A stretch of 64,000 bases of DNA from Spirochaetales bacterium (GTDB lineage Bacteria; Spirochaetota; Spirochaetia; Sphaerochaetales; Sphaerochaetaceae). The DNA is taken from the NCBI GenBank assembly GCA_028722305.1, contig JAQYHB010000001.1, positions 1 to 64,000 of the forward strand. Direction: 5' to 3'. Both the position numbers and the translations under genes were made by a program. The notes beneath the pieces are model-generated. The model ran no database searches. It was not told where the DNA came from and was given only the letters and a program-made list of their open reading frames with translations. Numbering within the stretch: position 1 is the first letter of the stretch; every line of letters begins with the position of its first letter. Below, one piece after another: positions 33,230-42,243 of this stretch.

Positions 33230-34909
33230 ATGCAGACTATCCGTATTACGTATCGACAAACCGTGCTTGAAGTGGTCTCCGGAACCACAATCCGGGAGGC
33301 CTTGTGCCGTTTCGGACTGAAGGATGAGATGAGCGACTCCTATCAGAGGAATCCAATCATCGCAGCCCTTGTCAACTCAAATCCCCGCAATCTGGAAAGC
33401 CCGCTGCTGTTCCAGGCAACGCTGGAACCGATCAGGCTCTTCTCCGATCTAGGCAAAGTCTGTTACCGCCAGAGTCTTTGCTTTCTCCTGGCGGCGGCCG
33501 CCCGGAAGGCGGTTCCCGACCGCCATCTCGAGATCGGCTACGCCCTAGGGGATGGATACTACTTCACCTTCACCGACAATCTGATCGTCTCCGGCGAGAC
33601 GGTCGAGAACCTGCGCAAGGCCATGTTGGAGCTGGTGGACGCCGATCTCCCCATCCATCCCGAAGTGCTCAGCCTCGGAGAGGCCGTCGAATGGTTCGGC
33701 AGTCATCAGGGGGAGGAGACCGTATCCCTTCTGGAGTCTCTGAACCCAGCCGGCGTTGAAGTCTACACCATGGGGGACTTCCATGACGTGGTGCACAACG
33801 TGCCAGTCCCCAAAAGCGGCCTGATCACCCTCTGGGAGCTGAGGCAATACAAGCTGAACGGCCTTCTGCTCCGCTACCCCAGGTCCTTCGACTATACCCG
33901 GCTGGACACCTACCGGGACAACCCCTTGCTCTTCGAGGCCCTGAAGAAGGACAAACTGCAGCGCCCGATCCTGAAAGTCAACGCGATTGGAGACCTCTCC
34001 CGCTTCAGCGAAGAGGACAAGCTGGTCCCCTACATCCGTCTCTGTGAAGCCTACCAGGCCAAGCATATCAACGAGATCGCCGATACCATCACCCAGCGGT
34101 CCAATATCCGCATCGTCCTCATCTGCGGCCCCTCCTCTTCGGGCAAGACCACCTTCAGCTACAAGCTCTGCACCCAGCTGGAGGTGCGTGGACGCAAGGC
34201 GATCCAGCTCAGCCTGGACAACTACTATCTGCCGCCCGACCAATGTCCGAAGGACAAGGACGGAAAGCCGAACTTCGAGGTGCTCGAGGCGCTGAACCTA
34301 CCCCTGCTCCAGCAGAACCTGAAGGATCTGGCGGCAGGCAAGCCGGTCCGGCTTCCCACCTACAACTTCCAGACGAAGAAGACCACCTTCGGAGAGCCTG
34401 TGGTACAGGATGAGCGGACCATCTTGGTCGCCGAGGGAATCCACGCGATGAACCCGAAGCTCGCCAGCGGCATCGACCCTGAACTGATCTACCGGATCTA
34501 CATCTCCGCCTTCACCCAGGTCAACATCACCGACCACAACCGGATCAGCACCACGGATAACCGGATCATCCGGAGGATTGTCCGCGACCACCGCACCAGG
34601 AACTCCAGCGCAGAGGAGACGCTGGGGATGATGAAGAGCGTGCAAACAGGGGAGAACCTGTATATCTTCCCCTTCCAAAACAACGCTGACGTGATGCTCA
34701 ACAGCGCGCTGGACTACGAGCTTGCGGTCCTCGCCCCCTTGGCCATCCCCCTTCTGCGCAGGGTGAAGCCGGAAACCGGAGAGATTTACGTGACTGCACG
34801 CAGGCTGCTGCGCTTCCTCACCTATTTCCAGCCGGTCAGCGACTCTCTGGTGCCTCAGGACTCCCTACTGCGCGAGTTCATCGGCGGCAGTGAGTACAAC
34901 GTCACGTGA
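33230..34909 (+). CDS. Nucleoside (uridine-like) kinase with TGS- and SAD-like N-terminus
   Basis: The protein has about 559 residues. Residues 1-60 resemble a TGS domain, about 60-240 resemble the second additional domain of threonyl-tRNA synthetase without its zinc catalytic motif, and about 280-480 form a uridine kinase/phosphoribulokinase P-loop domain (VLICGPSSSGKTTFSYKL; LSLDNYYLPPDQCP; AEGIHAMNP). This architecture is typical of nucleoside kinases in spirochaetes, Thermotoga and clostridia that act on uridine/cytidine or related nucleosides. The frame is open 21 codons upstream, but ATG 33230 lies 6 nt after a TATTAT box, so I chose it. The 3' end overlaps the HAD gene by 8 bp. Confidence 0.85.
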   Translation: MQTIRITYRQTVLEVVSGTTIREALCRFGLKDEMSDSYQRNPIIAALVNSNPRNLESPLLFQATLEPIRLFSDLGKVCYRQSLCFLLAAAARKAVPDRHLEIGYALGDGYYFTFTDNLIVSGETVENLRKAMLELVDADLPIHPEVLSLGEAVEWFGSHQGEETVSLLESLNPAGVEVYTMGDFHDVVHNVPVPKSGLITLWELRQYKLNGLLLRYPRSFDYTRLDTYRDNPLLFEALKKDKLQRPILKVNAIGDLSRFSEEDKLVPYIRLCEAYQAKHINEIADTITQRSNIRIVLICGPSSSGKTTFSYKLCTQLEVRGRKAIQLSLDNYYLPPDQCPKDKDGKPNFEVLEALNLPLLQQNLKDLAAGKPVRLPTYNFQTKKTTFGEPVVQDERTILVAEGIHAMNPKLASGIDPELIYRIYISAFTQVNITDHNRISTTDNRIIRRIVRDHRTRNSSAEETLGMMKSVQTGENLYIFPFQNNADVMLNSALDYELAVLAPLAIPLLRRVKPETGEIYVTARRLLRFLTYFQPVSDSLVPQDSLLREFIGGSEYNVT

Positions 34910-35513
34910 GCAACCCGAAGCGGAGCTTCAGGCGGTCCAGCCCGCTCCAACGGAAATCGGTGTGATACCACAAGGCGTCGATGCCAAGCCGGGATGCGGC
35001 ATCGGCATTCTCTTTCGTGTCATCGGTGAAGACCGTCTCCTCTGGAACGGCGCCCTCCTTGTGGAGGATGGCGAGGAAGAACTCGTCGTCAGGTTTCTTG
35101 ATGCGCAGCTCATGGGAAAGATAGCAGGCGTCGAACAGGCATGCCAAATCCCCGGCGGCATTCATCTTCTCCCAGTGGGGAGCGCAGGTGTTGCTGCCAC
35201 AGACCACCCGGACGCCGAGCTGCTTCACCTGCCTGATGAAGGAGAGCATCTGTCCGTCTGCGTAACAATGGAACTGGTCATACAACGGGTCGGATGACCG
35301 GGCTTCGGCGGGAAGGGAGAACTTGTCGCAAACGTGAAGCCACCAGCCCTTTGTGGAAAGCGTCCCCTCCATCAGGGGCGCGTCGCTGGACAGGTAGTCG
35401 GCAGAGAGCTTTTCCTCATCCAAGCGATACAGCCGGGCGATACGTCCCAATGTCTGCCAGTTGTGGATGACCACGCCACCAAGATCAAAAATAGCGAGTT
35501 TGGGCAATTGCAT
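34902..35513 (-). CDS. HAD-superfamily hydrolase (HAD-IA type)
   Basis: The protein has 203 residues. Motif I is IFDLGGVV (nucleophile Asp, but the usual second Asp of D-x-D is Gly, as in YihX-like and haloacid-dehalogenase-like members). Motif II is the Ser in CGSNTC, motif III the Lys in RIKKPDDEFF, and motif IV FTDDTKENADAA. It is probably a sugar-phosphate or nucleotide phosphatase. A TATGAT box lies 6 nt before the ATG, but no good -35 is visible. It is downstream of the nifU terminator, so it is likely transcribed separately. Confidence 0.82.
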   Translation of the reverse strand: MQLPKLAIFDLGGVVIHNWQTLGRIARLYRLDEEKLSADYLSSDAPLMEGTLSTKGWWLHVCDKFSLPAEARSSDPLYDQFHCYADGQMLSFIRQVKQLGVRVVCGSNTCAPHWEKMNAAGDLACLFDACYLSHELRIKKPDDEFFLAILHKEGAVPEETVFTDDTKENADAASRLGIDALWYHTDFRWSGLDRLKLRFGLLT

Positions 35514-35537
35514 GGCCCCATCATACCCAAATACGGC

Positions 35538-35568
35538 AAAGGCCGCCACCCCACAAGGATGGCGGCCT
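35538..35568 (-). terminator. Terminator of the nifS-nifU operon
   Basis: AGGCCGCCATCC pairs with GGTGGCGGCCTTT (minus strand) around a short loop, ending in TTTG. It lies 21 bp after the nifU stop codon. Confidence 0.75.
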
Positions 35569-35588
35569 GAAGAAGCCACGAGGCCACG

Positions 35589-36212
35589 TCAATCGGTGTA
35601 GCCATAGATATGGCGGTAGTCCAAGAAGAGGTCCTTGACCCGGTTCTTGCACTTGCCGCATCCGGTACCGTAGGAAGTCAACCGCTGCAGGTCCTCAAGC
35701 GTCTGGGCCTGTCCGCTCTTGACCAGGTTCTCGATGTCCTGGTCGGTGACGCCCTTGCACTCGCAGACAATCTTGGCGACCGCCTTCTTGAATGGATTGG
35801 GACGATGGTTCTTCTCCAGGTAGTTGTCGATGGCGGCTCTCAGCGCCTTGTCTCCCAGAACCGAGCAGTGGAACTTGTGCTCCGGGAGCCCTCCAAGCTT
35901 GTCCATGATTGCCTGAGGAGTCAGGTGATAGGCCTGCTCCAGGCTCATGCCGATGGCCATGTCGCTCATCATGCTGGTGGAGGCGATGGCGCTGGCACAG
36001 CCGTAAGTCAGCCACTTCAAGTCGGTGATCTTGTCATCCTTGACCTGGATGCCGACCTTCATCTGGTCGCCACAGGCGAGCGAACCGACCTCGCCCTCCC
36101 CGTCCGGCTGCCAATCCTTATCCTTGTCCTCGTCGTAGAGGTGGTGGGGATTCATGAAATGCTCTTTTACTGTCGGGGTATAGACCCAATCAGCCATAAA
36201 ACTGTTGCTCAT
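35589..36212 (-). CDS. nifU: NifU-like Fe-S scaffold fused to a BFD-type [2Fe-2S] domain
   Basis: The protein has 207 residues. The IscU-like domain (residues about 10-135) has three scaffold cysteines at 47 (SLACGDQ), 72 (YGCASA) and 116 (KFHCSV). A BFD-like domain follows with Cys150, Cys152, Cys185 and Cys188 (CEC and GCGKC), giving a permanent [2Fe-2S] site. The third NifU domain (Nfu) is absent. It assembles transient clusters from sulfide provided by the NifS encoded immediately upstream, whose stop it overlaps (ATGA). This pair is probably a main Fe-S system of the cell (inference). Confidence 0.92.
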   Translation of the reverse strand: MSNSFMADWVYTPTVKEHFMNPHHLYDEDKDKDWQPDGEGEVGSLACGDQMKVGIQVKDDKITDLKWLTYGCASAIASTSMMSDMAIGMSLEQAYHLTPQAIMDKLGGLPEHKFHCSVLGDKALRAAIDNYLEKNHRPNPFKKAVAKIVCECKGVTDQDIENLVKSGQAQTLEDLQRLTSYGTGCGKCKNRVKDLFLDYRHIYGYTD

Positions 36213-37387
36213 TTGTGTAACTTCCTTGTAGACATCTTCCGGAGCCTTGCGATGATCGGCGGAAGTTTCTCGATGACGTAGCGCACATCCTCTTCGGTGT
36301 TGTAGCGTCCAAAACTAAAGCGAATGGAACCGTGAGCCAGCTCGACGTCGATACCGCAGGCGAGCAGCACGTAGCTCGGTTCCAAGGAACCGGAAGCGCA
36401 GGCGCTACCGGTCGAGACCTCGATGCCGTCAAGGTCGAGGTACAGCAGGATGGACTCGCCCTCGGCGCACGGGAACGACATGTCCAGCGTTCCAGGAAGA
36501 ATATCCTTCTCTTCGGTCGGACCATTGACCACGACATCGGGAATGGCGGCGACCAGCCCCTCGCGCAGCATCTCCCTCAGGTGCCAAAGCTTGTCGTGTT
36601 CCTCCTTAAGGTTCTTCATGGCCAGCTCCGCCGCCACGCCAAGGCCGACGATGTCGGGAGTGTTGTAGGTACCGGCGCGATAGCCCTTTTCCTGATGGCC
36701 GCCGTGCATGAACGGGGTGAACGGGGCACCCTTGCCGATGGCCAGCACGCCCTCGCCTTTCGGGCCGTAGAACTTGTGGCCGGAACAGGAAAGATAATCC
36801 ACGCCCCATTTCTCCATTTCGACGGGAACCTTTCCGATGGCCTGGGTTGCGTCGGTATGCATGTAGGCGCCATAGGAATGGGCAAGGGCGGCAATCCCAG
36901 CAACCGGCTGGATTGTTCCAATCTCGTTGTTTCCAGTCATGACGGAGACAAGCGCAACGTCCTTTCCCATCATTTTCTCCAGCTCGTCCATCTTCACCTT
37001 ACCGACACGGTCGACAGGGCAGAGGTCGATCTTGTAGCCCCTCGACTTCAGGTATTTGACCGTCTCGATAATCGAAGGATGCTCGATGGCGCTGACGATG
37101 ATGCGGTCGCGTCCGTCCACCTTGTCGTCGATGCGGTCACGGAAGATGTTGAGCACCGTGTTGTTCGACTCGCTCGCGCCGCTGGTGAAGACGATCTTCC
37201 CCTCTTCGCAGCCAACCAGACGGGCCACCTGCTTTCGCGCCTTCTCAATTTGCGCTTCAGCGTCGCGGCCCAGCTCGTGCATGCTGCTGGCGTTGCCGTA
37301 GAGGTTCTCAGCCTCGTCGACAGCCTTCTTGACTTCGGGGTCCATCTGGGTGGTCCCGTTATTATCCAAATATACAAACCGATTCAT
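36209..37387 (-). CDS. nifS: Cysteine desulfurase (NifS/IscS)
   Basis: The protein has 392 residues, a PLP-dependent class V aminotransferase fold. The PLP Lys is in SCSGHKFYGPKGEG (about residue 202), the active-site Cys in STGSACASGSLEPS (about 322), and IEHPSI and GNNEIG match the family. It removes sulfur from cysteine for Fe-S clusters and tRNA thiolation. The start at 37387 is preceded by AAGGACAGG. The longer frames upstream overlap its promoter (TTGACG-18-TATGTT), so they are not used. It is coupled to nifU. Confidence 0.93.
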   Translation of the reverse strand: MNRFVYLDNNGTTQMDPEVKKAVDEAENLYGNASSMHELGRDAEAQIEKARKQVARLVGCEEGKIVFTSGASESNNTVLNIFRDRIDDKVDGRDRIIVSAIEHPSIIETVKYLKSRGYKIDLCPVDRVGKVKMDELEKMMGKDVALVSVMTGNNEIGTIQPVAGIAALAHSYGAYMHTDATQAIGKVPVEMEKWGVDYLSCSGHKFYGPKGEGVLAIGKGAPFTPFMHGGHQEKGYRAGTYNTPDIVGLGVAAELAMKNLKEEHDKLWHLREMLREGLVAAIPDVVVNGPTEEKDILPGTLDMSFPCAEGESILLYLDLDGIEVSTGSACASGSLEPSYVLLACGIDVELAHGSIRFSFGRYNTEEDVRYVIEKLPPIIARLRKMSTRKLHK

Positions 37388-37411
37388 CTGTACCTGTCCT
37401 TCGCTGACAAC

Positions 37412-37441
37412 AACATACTTATTCATTACTAAAATCGTCAA
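37412..37441 (-). promoter_or_regulatory. Promoter of nifS-nifU
   Basis: TTGACG (37441-37436), an 18-bp spacer and TATGTT (37417-37412), inside the surE 3' end. No IscR-like site is evident. Confidence 0.6.
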
Positions 37442-38250
37442 GTATTGTCAGTGCTTTTCTCATCCTCTGCAAGAAGCCGCAAGGCCTCCTGTCCCGCGCC
37501 GTCCACCAAGGGCAGCACCCCAAGCGCCGTCACGGCGATCACACCTTCTTCCATCCGGTGGAAATCGCTCTCCTTCTCTTCGTCCAGCTGGCTGACATGC
37601 CCGCCCTGCAGGCGAAGCAGGATGGAGGATCCGAACTTTGCCTGGTCATGGTCGAAGATGCGGGTCGTCTCCGTCCCGCCCTTCACCACCGCGTCGTCAT
37701 AGAACAGACGGGAAACGCCGCTGACCTTCCAACTCTTCCCGTCGCTAGCGGGAGGGACGTTGATGTTGATGATATGGCGCTTTGCCGCCAAGGGAAGGAA
37801 CAGGGAAAGATGCTCCGCGAGAAATGTCGCCGCCGTCCTGAAGGGATACCGGGAAAGACCGCCATCCCCTTGACAGGAAAGGGCGAACGCGGGAATCCCG
37901 GCCAGCGCTGCCTCGCTGGCTGCCCCTACGGTACCCGAATAGAGGATGTCGGAAGAGATGTTGTAGCCGTGGTTGATGCCGCTGACCACCACGTCGGGAA
38001 TACGGGGAAAGAGCCCTCCACGCAACGCATAGAGGATGCAGTCCGCGGGAAACCCGTCCAAATGCCAGTGGTTGGGGCCATACATGGTAGCCACCACGTC
38101 GCGCGAGAGCGTCATGCTGTGGCTGGAAGCGCTTCTCTGCGAAGAGGGGGCGCAGACCCACACCTCATGTCCATGGGAACCAAGCACCTCATCGAGGACA
38201 CGAATGCCCTCGGCCTGATATCCATCATCATTCACCAACAAGATCGTCAT
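37438..38250 (-). CDS. surE: 5'/3'-nucleotidase SurE
   Basis: The protein has 270 residues. The SurE N-terminal metal motif LLVNDDGYQAEGI (Asp-Asp), PSSQRSASSHSMTL (Ser and Asn region), and VVSGINHGYNIS with SGTVGAASEA are all present. It dephosphorylates nucleoside monophosphates and short polyphosphates. The ATG has no Shine-Dalgarno and lies 9 nt after TATATT, suggesting a leaderless mRNA. The nifS promoter overlaps its stop codon region. Confidence 0.93.
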   Translation of the reverse strand: MTILLVNDDGYQAEGIRVLDEVLGSHGHEVWVCAPSSQRSASSHSMTLSRDVVATMYGPNHWHLDGFPADCILYALRGGLFPRIPDVVVSGINHGYNISSDILYSGTVGAASEAALAGIPAFALSCQGDGGLSRYPFRTAATFLAEHLSLFLPLAAKRHIININVPPASDGKSWKVSGVSRLFYDDAVVKGGTETTRIFDHDQAKFGSSILLRLQGGHVSQLDEEKESDFHRMEEGVIAVTALGVLPLVDGAGQEALRLLAEDEKSTDNT

Positions 38251-38259
38251 GGCACAGCC

Positions 38260-38289
38260 AATATACTCTATGGGGGTATATCATGGCAA
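38260..38289 (-). promoter_or_regulatory. Promoter of surE
   Basis: TTGCCA (38289-38284), an 18-bp spacer and TATATT (38265-38260), ending 9 nt before the ATG. Confidence 0.6.
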
Positions 38290-38405
38290 GAGAGCAGGCG
38301 ACCAGTCTTTCTTGCGGATGGCTTTGACACCGCAGTCCTTTGGACACCGGCAGAATACAGGAAAGGACGGTCCCGAACTTTGTTCCGCGACAGCCCTTTT
38401 CCTTC

Positions 38406-39572
38406 TTAGACAGGGTAGGTGACCTGCATGCTCCCAGGACTCTGGTAGATGTGCCATTTCGGATGGAAGCCGAAAATATGCTCGTAGTCCTCCAACCGTG
38501 GCTGATAGCGGTCCCAGCCATGCTTGTCGAACAACATCAGCATGTTTCCCGCCATCCCGTCGTACACCTGCATGGCGCCGAAGCATCCCTGCGTCTCGCA
38601 GGCGCGTTTGGCCAGCCAGTCGGTCTCCGGGCAGGTGATTTCCATCAGATCCCGCAGTCCGGACTGGACCCGGTTCATCACATTTCCAAGGGCGCGGGGA
38701 TCCTTCTGCTTCAGCGACTTTGCCGCCTGGACACTTTCCTGCGACTCCATCAGCACATAGGAACAGATGTGGCGCATCGGCTCCTCCATCGCCATCTGAC
38801 GGTTGTGCAGATCCTCCTCAGGGAACTCGCGAAGCGCGCACCCGTCCTGATTGAAGCGCTTGAGCTCGGCAAAGGCCTGCTTCGTGTCGTTCCGACGCGT
38901 GCTCACCTCCTCCCTCATCGCTCCCTGGTTGATCTTGCTTTCCAGAAGGACGGCGAAGCAGTCCCCCTTCTCGCTTCCAAACGGGAACTCGATCTCCTGG
39001 TAGCCCATCGTGTCCAGGTCAAAGAAGAGAACCTTCCCCGGGGGACAGTGGAGCATGGTGACCAGGTCGCAGAGCCTGCAGGAACGCTGGTTGAACACTA
39101 CCATCGACCGGTAGCTGATCCGGGTCATGGTCTGGTAGGACATGTTGAAGCCATAGAGATGGTTCAACGTGATGCAGGTGACCAAGGCAAGGGCGGTGCC
39201 GACCGCGTTCATGTCGCCCAACAGGACCGGCCCATAGCAGGTGATGTTCATGCCCTGCATCCGGTAGTCCTCGCTGGCGAGCACCGCTACGACGCCCTTG
39301 ATGAAATTCCCCCATCGGTCTTCTTTCCTGAATTTGATCGAGTTGAGCGAGAAGCGTTTCCTGTCGTTGGCGGTAGCGTTGTACAGCCTCACCATCCCGT
39401 CATCGCGTTTGCTTACCGCAAGGCGCACGTACCCATTAGAAGTACCGATGACGGCCCAACCCTCGCAAATATCGGAAAAGTTACCAAACAACGTGCAGAT
39501 GCCCGGAACCTCCCCTATGATCAGGGGACGTTCACCGAATTCTTTCTCATGCAAAGCATCAATTTTGTTCAT
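38406..39572 (-). CDS. Galactokinase-like GHMP-fold protein, probable pseudoenzyme
   Basis: The protein has 388 residues and the galactokinase order. EVPGICTLFGNFSDICEGW replaces the GRVNLIGEHTDYNGG-type motif (catalytic Arg lost). WGNFIKGVVAVL matches a conserved helix. PVLLGDMNAVGTAL replaces the P-GAGLSSSAAL nucleotide loop. RSCRLCDLV aligns with the N-x-G-x-M-D-Q block and keeps only the Asp. MQVYDGMAGNML replaces the C-terminal GGGFGG. ATP-binding glycines and serines are gone, so kinase activity is unlikely; a sensing or regulatory role is possible. The upstream GTG is two codons earlier. A promoter lies 30 nt upstream. Confidence 0.75.
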   Translation of the reverse strand: MNKIDALHEKEFGERPLIIGEVPGICTLFGNFSDICEGWAVIGTSNGYVRLAVSKRDDGMVRLYNATANDRKRFSLNSIKFRKEDRWGNFIKGVVAVLASEDYRMQGMNITCYGPVLLGDMNAVGTALALVTCITLNHLYGFNMSYQTMTRISYRSMVVFNQRSCRLCDLVTMLHCPPGKVLFFDLDTMGYQEIEFPFGSEKGDCFAVLLESKINQGAMREEVSTRRNDTKQAFAELKRFNQDGCALREFPEEDLHNRQMAMEEPMRHICSYVLMESQESVQAAKSLKQKDPRALGNVMNRVQSGLRDLMEITCPETDWLAKRACETQGCFGAMQVYDGMAGNMLMLFDKHGWDRYQPRLEDYEHIFGFHPKWHIYQSPGSMQVTYPV

Positions 39573-39931
39573 ATACACGTCACTTCTGTCACTCTTACCT
39601 GAATAGTATGCGACATTTCAACCCCTGACAAGGCTTCGACAAGCAATTTTCGTCAAATTATCAAAATTTAATTCTTTATAGCAACAAGAAAAGTTATACC
39701 ACCATCAATTTCATACGTATGTCATATGTGCCCAGTTTCTCATCGCTCTCTCACCAGCAAAGTTCGGGGAACAGATAAAATCAATCTGCAAATGAGCCAC
39801 AGAATTTGACAATCAGGCACATATGCAACACATGCAAACATATGTACTACGTTGGAACAGCGGAGACAGGAAAAGGTAAATGCTTTGTACTGATGTTCGC
39901 GAGATGAAACGAAAAAGCAGGCGAGAGAGGA
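39573..39931. other. AT-rich intergenic region with inverted repeats
   Basis: No gene is supported in these 359 bp. They hold the galactokinase-like promoter (39603-39631), the palindrome CATACGTATG (39712-39721) and the 10-bp inverted repeat CATATGTGCC (39723-39732) / GGCACATATG (39816-39825). The base composition is markedly more AT-rich than the neighbours. Small frames crossing it lack ribosome binding sites. Confidence 0.55.
39603..39631 (-). promoter_or_regulatory. Promoter of the galactokinase-like gene
   Basis: TTGTCA (39631-39626), a 17-bp spacer and TACTAT (39608-39603). Confidence 0.55.
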
Positions 39932-39964
39932 CAAAAAAAGACCACACCATGGAAGATGTGGTCC
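39932..39964 (-). terminator. Terminator of rho-rpmE
   Basis: GGACCACATC pairs with GGTGTGGTC around TTCCAT on the minus strand, followed by a run of seven T. It lies 23 bp after the rpmE stop codon. Confidence 0.85.
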
Positions 39965-39987
39965 CTGTACTCGGAAGCAAGGAGCAA

Positions 39988-40194
39988 TCAGTTCTCTTTG
40001 ATACCGTAGCGCTTGTTGAATCTCTCGATACGGCCGGCCGTGTCAACAACCTTCTGCTCGCCAGTGTAGAACGGGTGGCAAGCGGAGCAGATTTCAACCT
40101 GCAGGTTCTTGGCAGTGGTCTTGGTCTTGATCACGTTGCCACAAGAGCAATGGATCTCACGAAGCTGATAATCGGGATGAATACCTTTCTTCAT
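39988..40194 (-). CDS. rpmE: 50S ribosomal protein L31
   Basis: The protein has 68 residues, the zinc-binding (C+) type L31 with Cys16, Cys18, Cys36 and Cys39 (HCSCGN and [10 protein letters not shown]). MKKGIHPDY is the classic N-terminus. GGAGGAC precedes the ATG. It follows rho by 56 bp and shares its transcript, the usual rho-rpmE pairing. A 7-bp hairpin lies between the two genes. Confidence 0.95.
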   Translation of the reverse strand: MKKGIHPDYQLREIHCSCGNVIKTKTTAKNLQVEICSACHPFYTGEQKVVDTAGRIERFNKRYGIKEN

Positions 40195-40218
40195 AATCGT
40201 CCTCCAACTCTATGTACA

Positions 40219-40239
40219 TCTGCTGGATAGTGCAGCAGA
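40219..40239 (-). promoter_or_regulatory. Hairpin between rho and rpmE
   Basis: TCTGCTG/CAGCAGA is a perfect 7-bp stem with a 7-nt loop and no T-run after it. It is probably an mRNA processing or L31 feedback site rather than a terminator. Confidence 0.4.
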
Positions 40240-40250
40240 CACATTTCTCA

Positions 40251-42041
40251 TCACCCCTGCGTATTGATGGAACGCAGGAACGCCTCATTATCTTTTGTCT
40301 TCTTTATTTTGTCAATGAGGAACGGGGTGACCTCCTGGTCGTCCATATCCCCCACCGCCTTGCGGCAAAGCCAGATCTTGGCGGCCTCATCGGCAGGAAG
40401 CAACAGATCATCACGGCGGGTACCGCTCTTCTTGATATTCATGGCCGGGAAGATACGCCTGTCGGCCAGCTTCCGGTCAAGGATGATCTCGCTGTTGCCT
40501 GTACCCTTGAACTCCTCGAAGATGACCTCGTCCATACGGCTGCCGGTCTCGATCAGGCCGGTGGCGATAATGGTGAGGGATCCGCCCTCCTCGATGTTGC
40601 GGGCGGCGCCGAAGAAGCGTTTGGGCTTGTGCAGCGCGTTGGAATCGACACCACCGGAAAGGATCTTGCCGCTGGCGGGGACAGTCTGGTTGTAGGCACG
40701 CGCAAGGCGGGTGATGGAATCAAGCAGGATGACCACATCCTTCTTGTACTCAACCAGCCGCTTCGCCTTCTCTATGACCATCTCGGCGACCTGGACATGG
40801 CGGCTCGCCTGCTCGTCGAAAGTGCTGGCAATCACCTCGCCCTTGACGTGGCGGCGCATGTCGGTAACCTCCTCGGGACGCTCGTCGACCAGCAGCACGA
40901 TCAAGACGATATCCGGATAGTTGGTGGTAATCGCGTTGGCGATCTTCTGCATCAACACCGTCTTGCCGGTACGCGGGGGAGCGGTAATCAGCAGACGCTG
41001 ACCCTTGCCGATTGGGCTGAACATGTTGATGATGCGTAGCGACACATCTTCCTCCGGAGTCTCCAGATTGATTCTCTCGTTGGGGAAGAGCGGAGTCAGA
41101 CTCTCGAACGGAGCGCGGACACGCGCCTTGACCGGATCCTCCCCGTTGACCGACAGCACCCGGAGGATGGCGAAGAAACGCTCGCCGTCACGTGGAGTGC
41201 GGACCTGTCCGAAGACGGTATCGCCCGTCTTCAAGCCAAGGCCTTTGACCTGTGCGGGGGACACATAGATGTCCTCCGGACCGGAGAGATAGCTGTTGTT
41301 CGGGCTTCTGAGGAAGCCGAAGCCGTCAGGCAGCACCTCAAGAGTACCGCTGCCGGTAATCACGCCCCCGGCCGCGGAGTGCTTCTTCAGGATCTCGGCA
41401 AGGATCTCCTGATTCTTCATGTCCAGCACGCGGTTCTCGTCCAGCCCCCTCTCCACGCCGATCTTGCGGATCTGGTCCTGGGGAAGGCAGGCATAGGCGT
41501 TGACGTTGAGCACCGGAGCTTCAGGATGCTCCTCGATATTGATGTCCTGGGGATATTCGTTCTGCTGATGACGGTTCGGCCGCTGGCTGTTGATGTTGGA
41601 GCTGTTGGCGTTTTTCTGGAAGCGCTGGCTGTGGCGTCCCTGGCGGTTGTTGAACCGGCGGTTCCGGTCGAAATCGCGGCGGCCACCCTGTTTCTGCTCG
41701 CCAAAGCCTTCAGCTAGCGGTTCCTCTTGGTTCCGGGACTCGCTTCCCTCGCCCTGCTCCTGTGCCCGGTACTCTTCGGTACCCCCCACCTCTGCTTTTG
41801 GTTCCTCAGGGCGCTGTTCGGGCTGAGGTTCCGAAACCACCGGCGGCTGTTCGATGGCAGGGGCTGATTCCGTCGGCGCCTCTAGAGAAGCAGCTTCTGG
41901 CGCTTGCTCTACCACCTCCGGAGCTTTCGCCTTCACGGCAAGAGCTTTTCGCGGGCGGCGAACCCGGCGTACGACAGCCTTTTTCTCGACCGGCTGGGCG
42001 GGGGTTTCCACCTTTACTGCTTCTTCTTCATTGTCAGACAT
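40251..42041 (-). CDS. rho: Transcription termination factor Rho
   Basis: The protein has 596 residues, longer than the usual 420 because of an N-terminal insertion. Residues about 1-170 are low complexity: first Glu/Pro/Ala-rich, then Arg/Asn/Gln-rich ([20 protein letters not shown]). The RNA-binding cold-shock-like domain follows ([16 protein letters not shown]), then the ATPase with Walker [15 protein letters not shown], Walker [17 protein letters not shown] and the Q-loop/R-loop region. It forms a hexameric RNA helicase that ends transcripts. A consensus promoter about 110 nt upstream leaves a long leader suited to autoregulation. Confidence 0.96.
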   Translation of the reverse strand: MSDNEEEAVKVETPAQPVEKKAVVRRVRRPRKALAVKAKAPEVVEQAPEAASLEAPTESAPAIEQPPVVSEPQPEQRPEEPKAEVGGTEEYRAQEQGEGSESRNQEEPLAEGFGEQKQGGRRDFDRNRRFNNRQGRHSQRFQKNANSSNINSQRPNRHQQNEYPQDINIEEHPEAPVLNVNAYACLPQDQIRKIGVERGLDENRVLDMKNQEILAEILKKHSAAGGVITGSGTLEVLPDGFGFLRSPNNSYLSGPEDIYVSPAQVKGLGLKTGDTVFGQVRTPRDGERFFAILRVLSVNGEDPVKARVRAPFESLTPLFPNERINLETPEEDVSLRIINMFSPIGKGQRLLITAPPRTGKTVLMQKIANAITTNYPDIVLIVLLVDERPEEVTDMRRHVKGEVIASTFDEQASRHVQVAEMVIEKAKRLVEYKKDVVILLDSITRLARAYNQTVPASGKILSGGVDSNALHKPKRFFGAARNIEEGGSLTIIATGLIETGSRMDEVIFEEFKGTGNSEIILDRKLADRRIFPAMNIKKSGTRRDDLLLPADEAAKIWLCRKAVGDMDDQEVTPFLIDKIKKTKDNEAFLRSINTQG

Positions 42042-42159
42042 GTAGTATTTACTCCAAGAAAACCCAATTGGTACTGGGAAGATTCACATTTCATAGTGCG
42101 GGAAATAGTGTTTCGACAGTTTTCTACGTTCACGAATGCAACTGTCTTAGATATCAACC

Positions 42160-42188
42160 ACTATAGTAACACGCAAATCCCGTGTCAA
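42160..42188 (-). promoter_or_regulatory. Promoter of rho
   Basis: TTGACA (42188-42183), a 17-bp spacer and TATAGT (42165-42160): the closest match to consensus in the window. The predicted leader before rho is about 110 nt. Confidence 0.75.
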
Positions 42189-42210
42189 GCAACTCGTTAT
42201 ATATTCTACA

Positions 42211-42236
42211 CAAACCGGCACCCGAAGGTACCGGCA
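42211..42236 (-). terminator. Terminator of the rpsT-HU-lnt transcript
   Basis: CCGGTACC pairs with GGGTGCCGG on the minus strand around TTC, followed by TTTGTG. It lies directly after the lnt stop codon. Confidence 0.65.
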
Positions 42237-42243
42237 TATCGAG

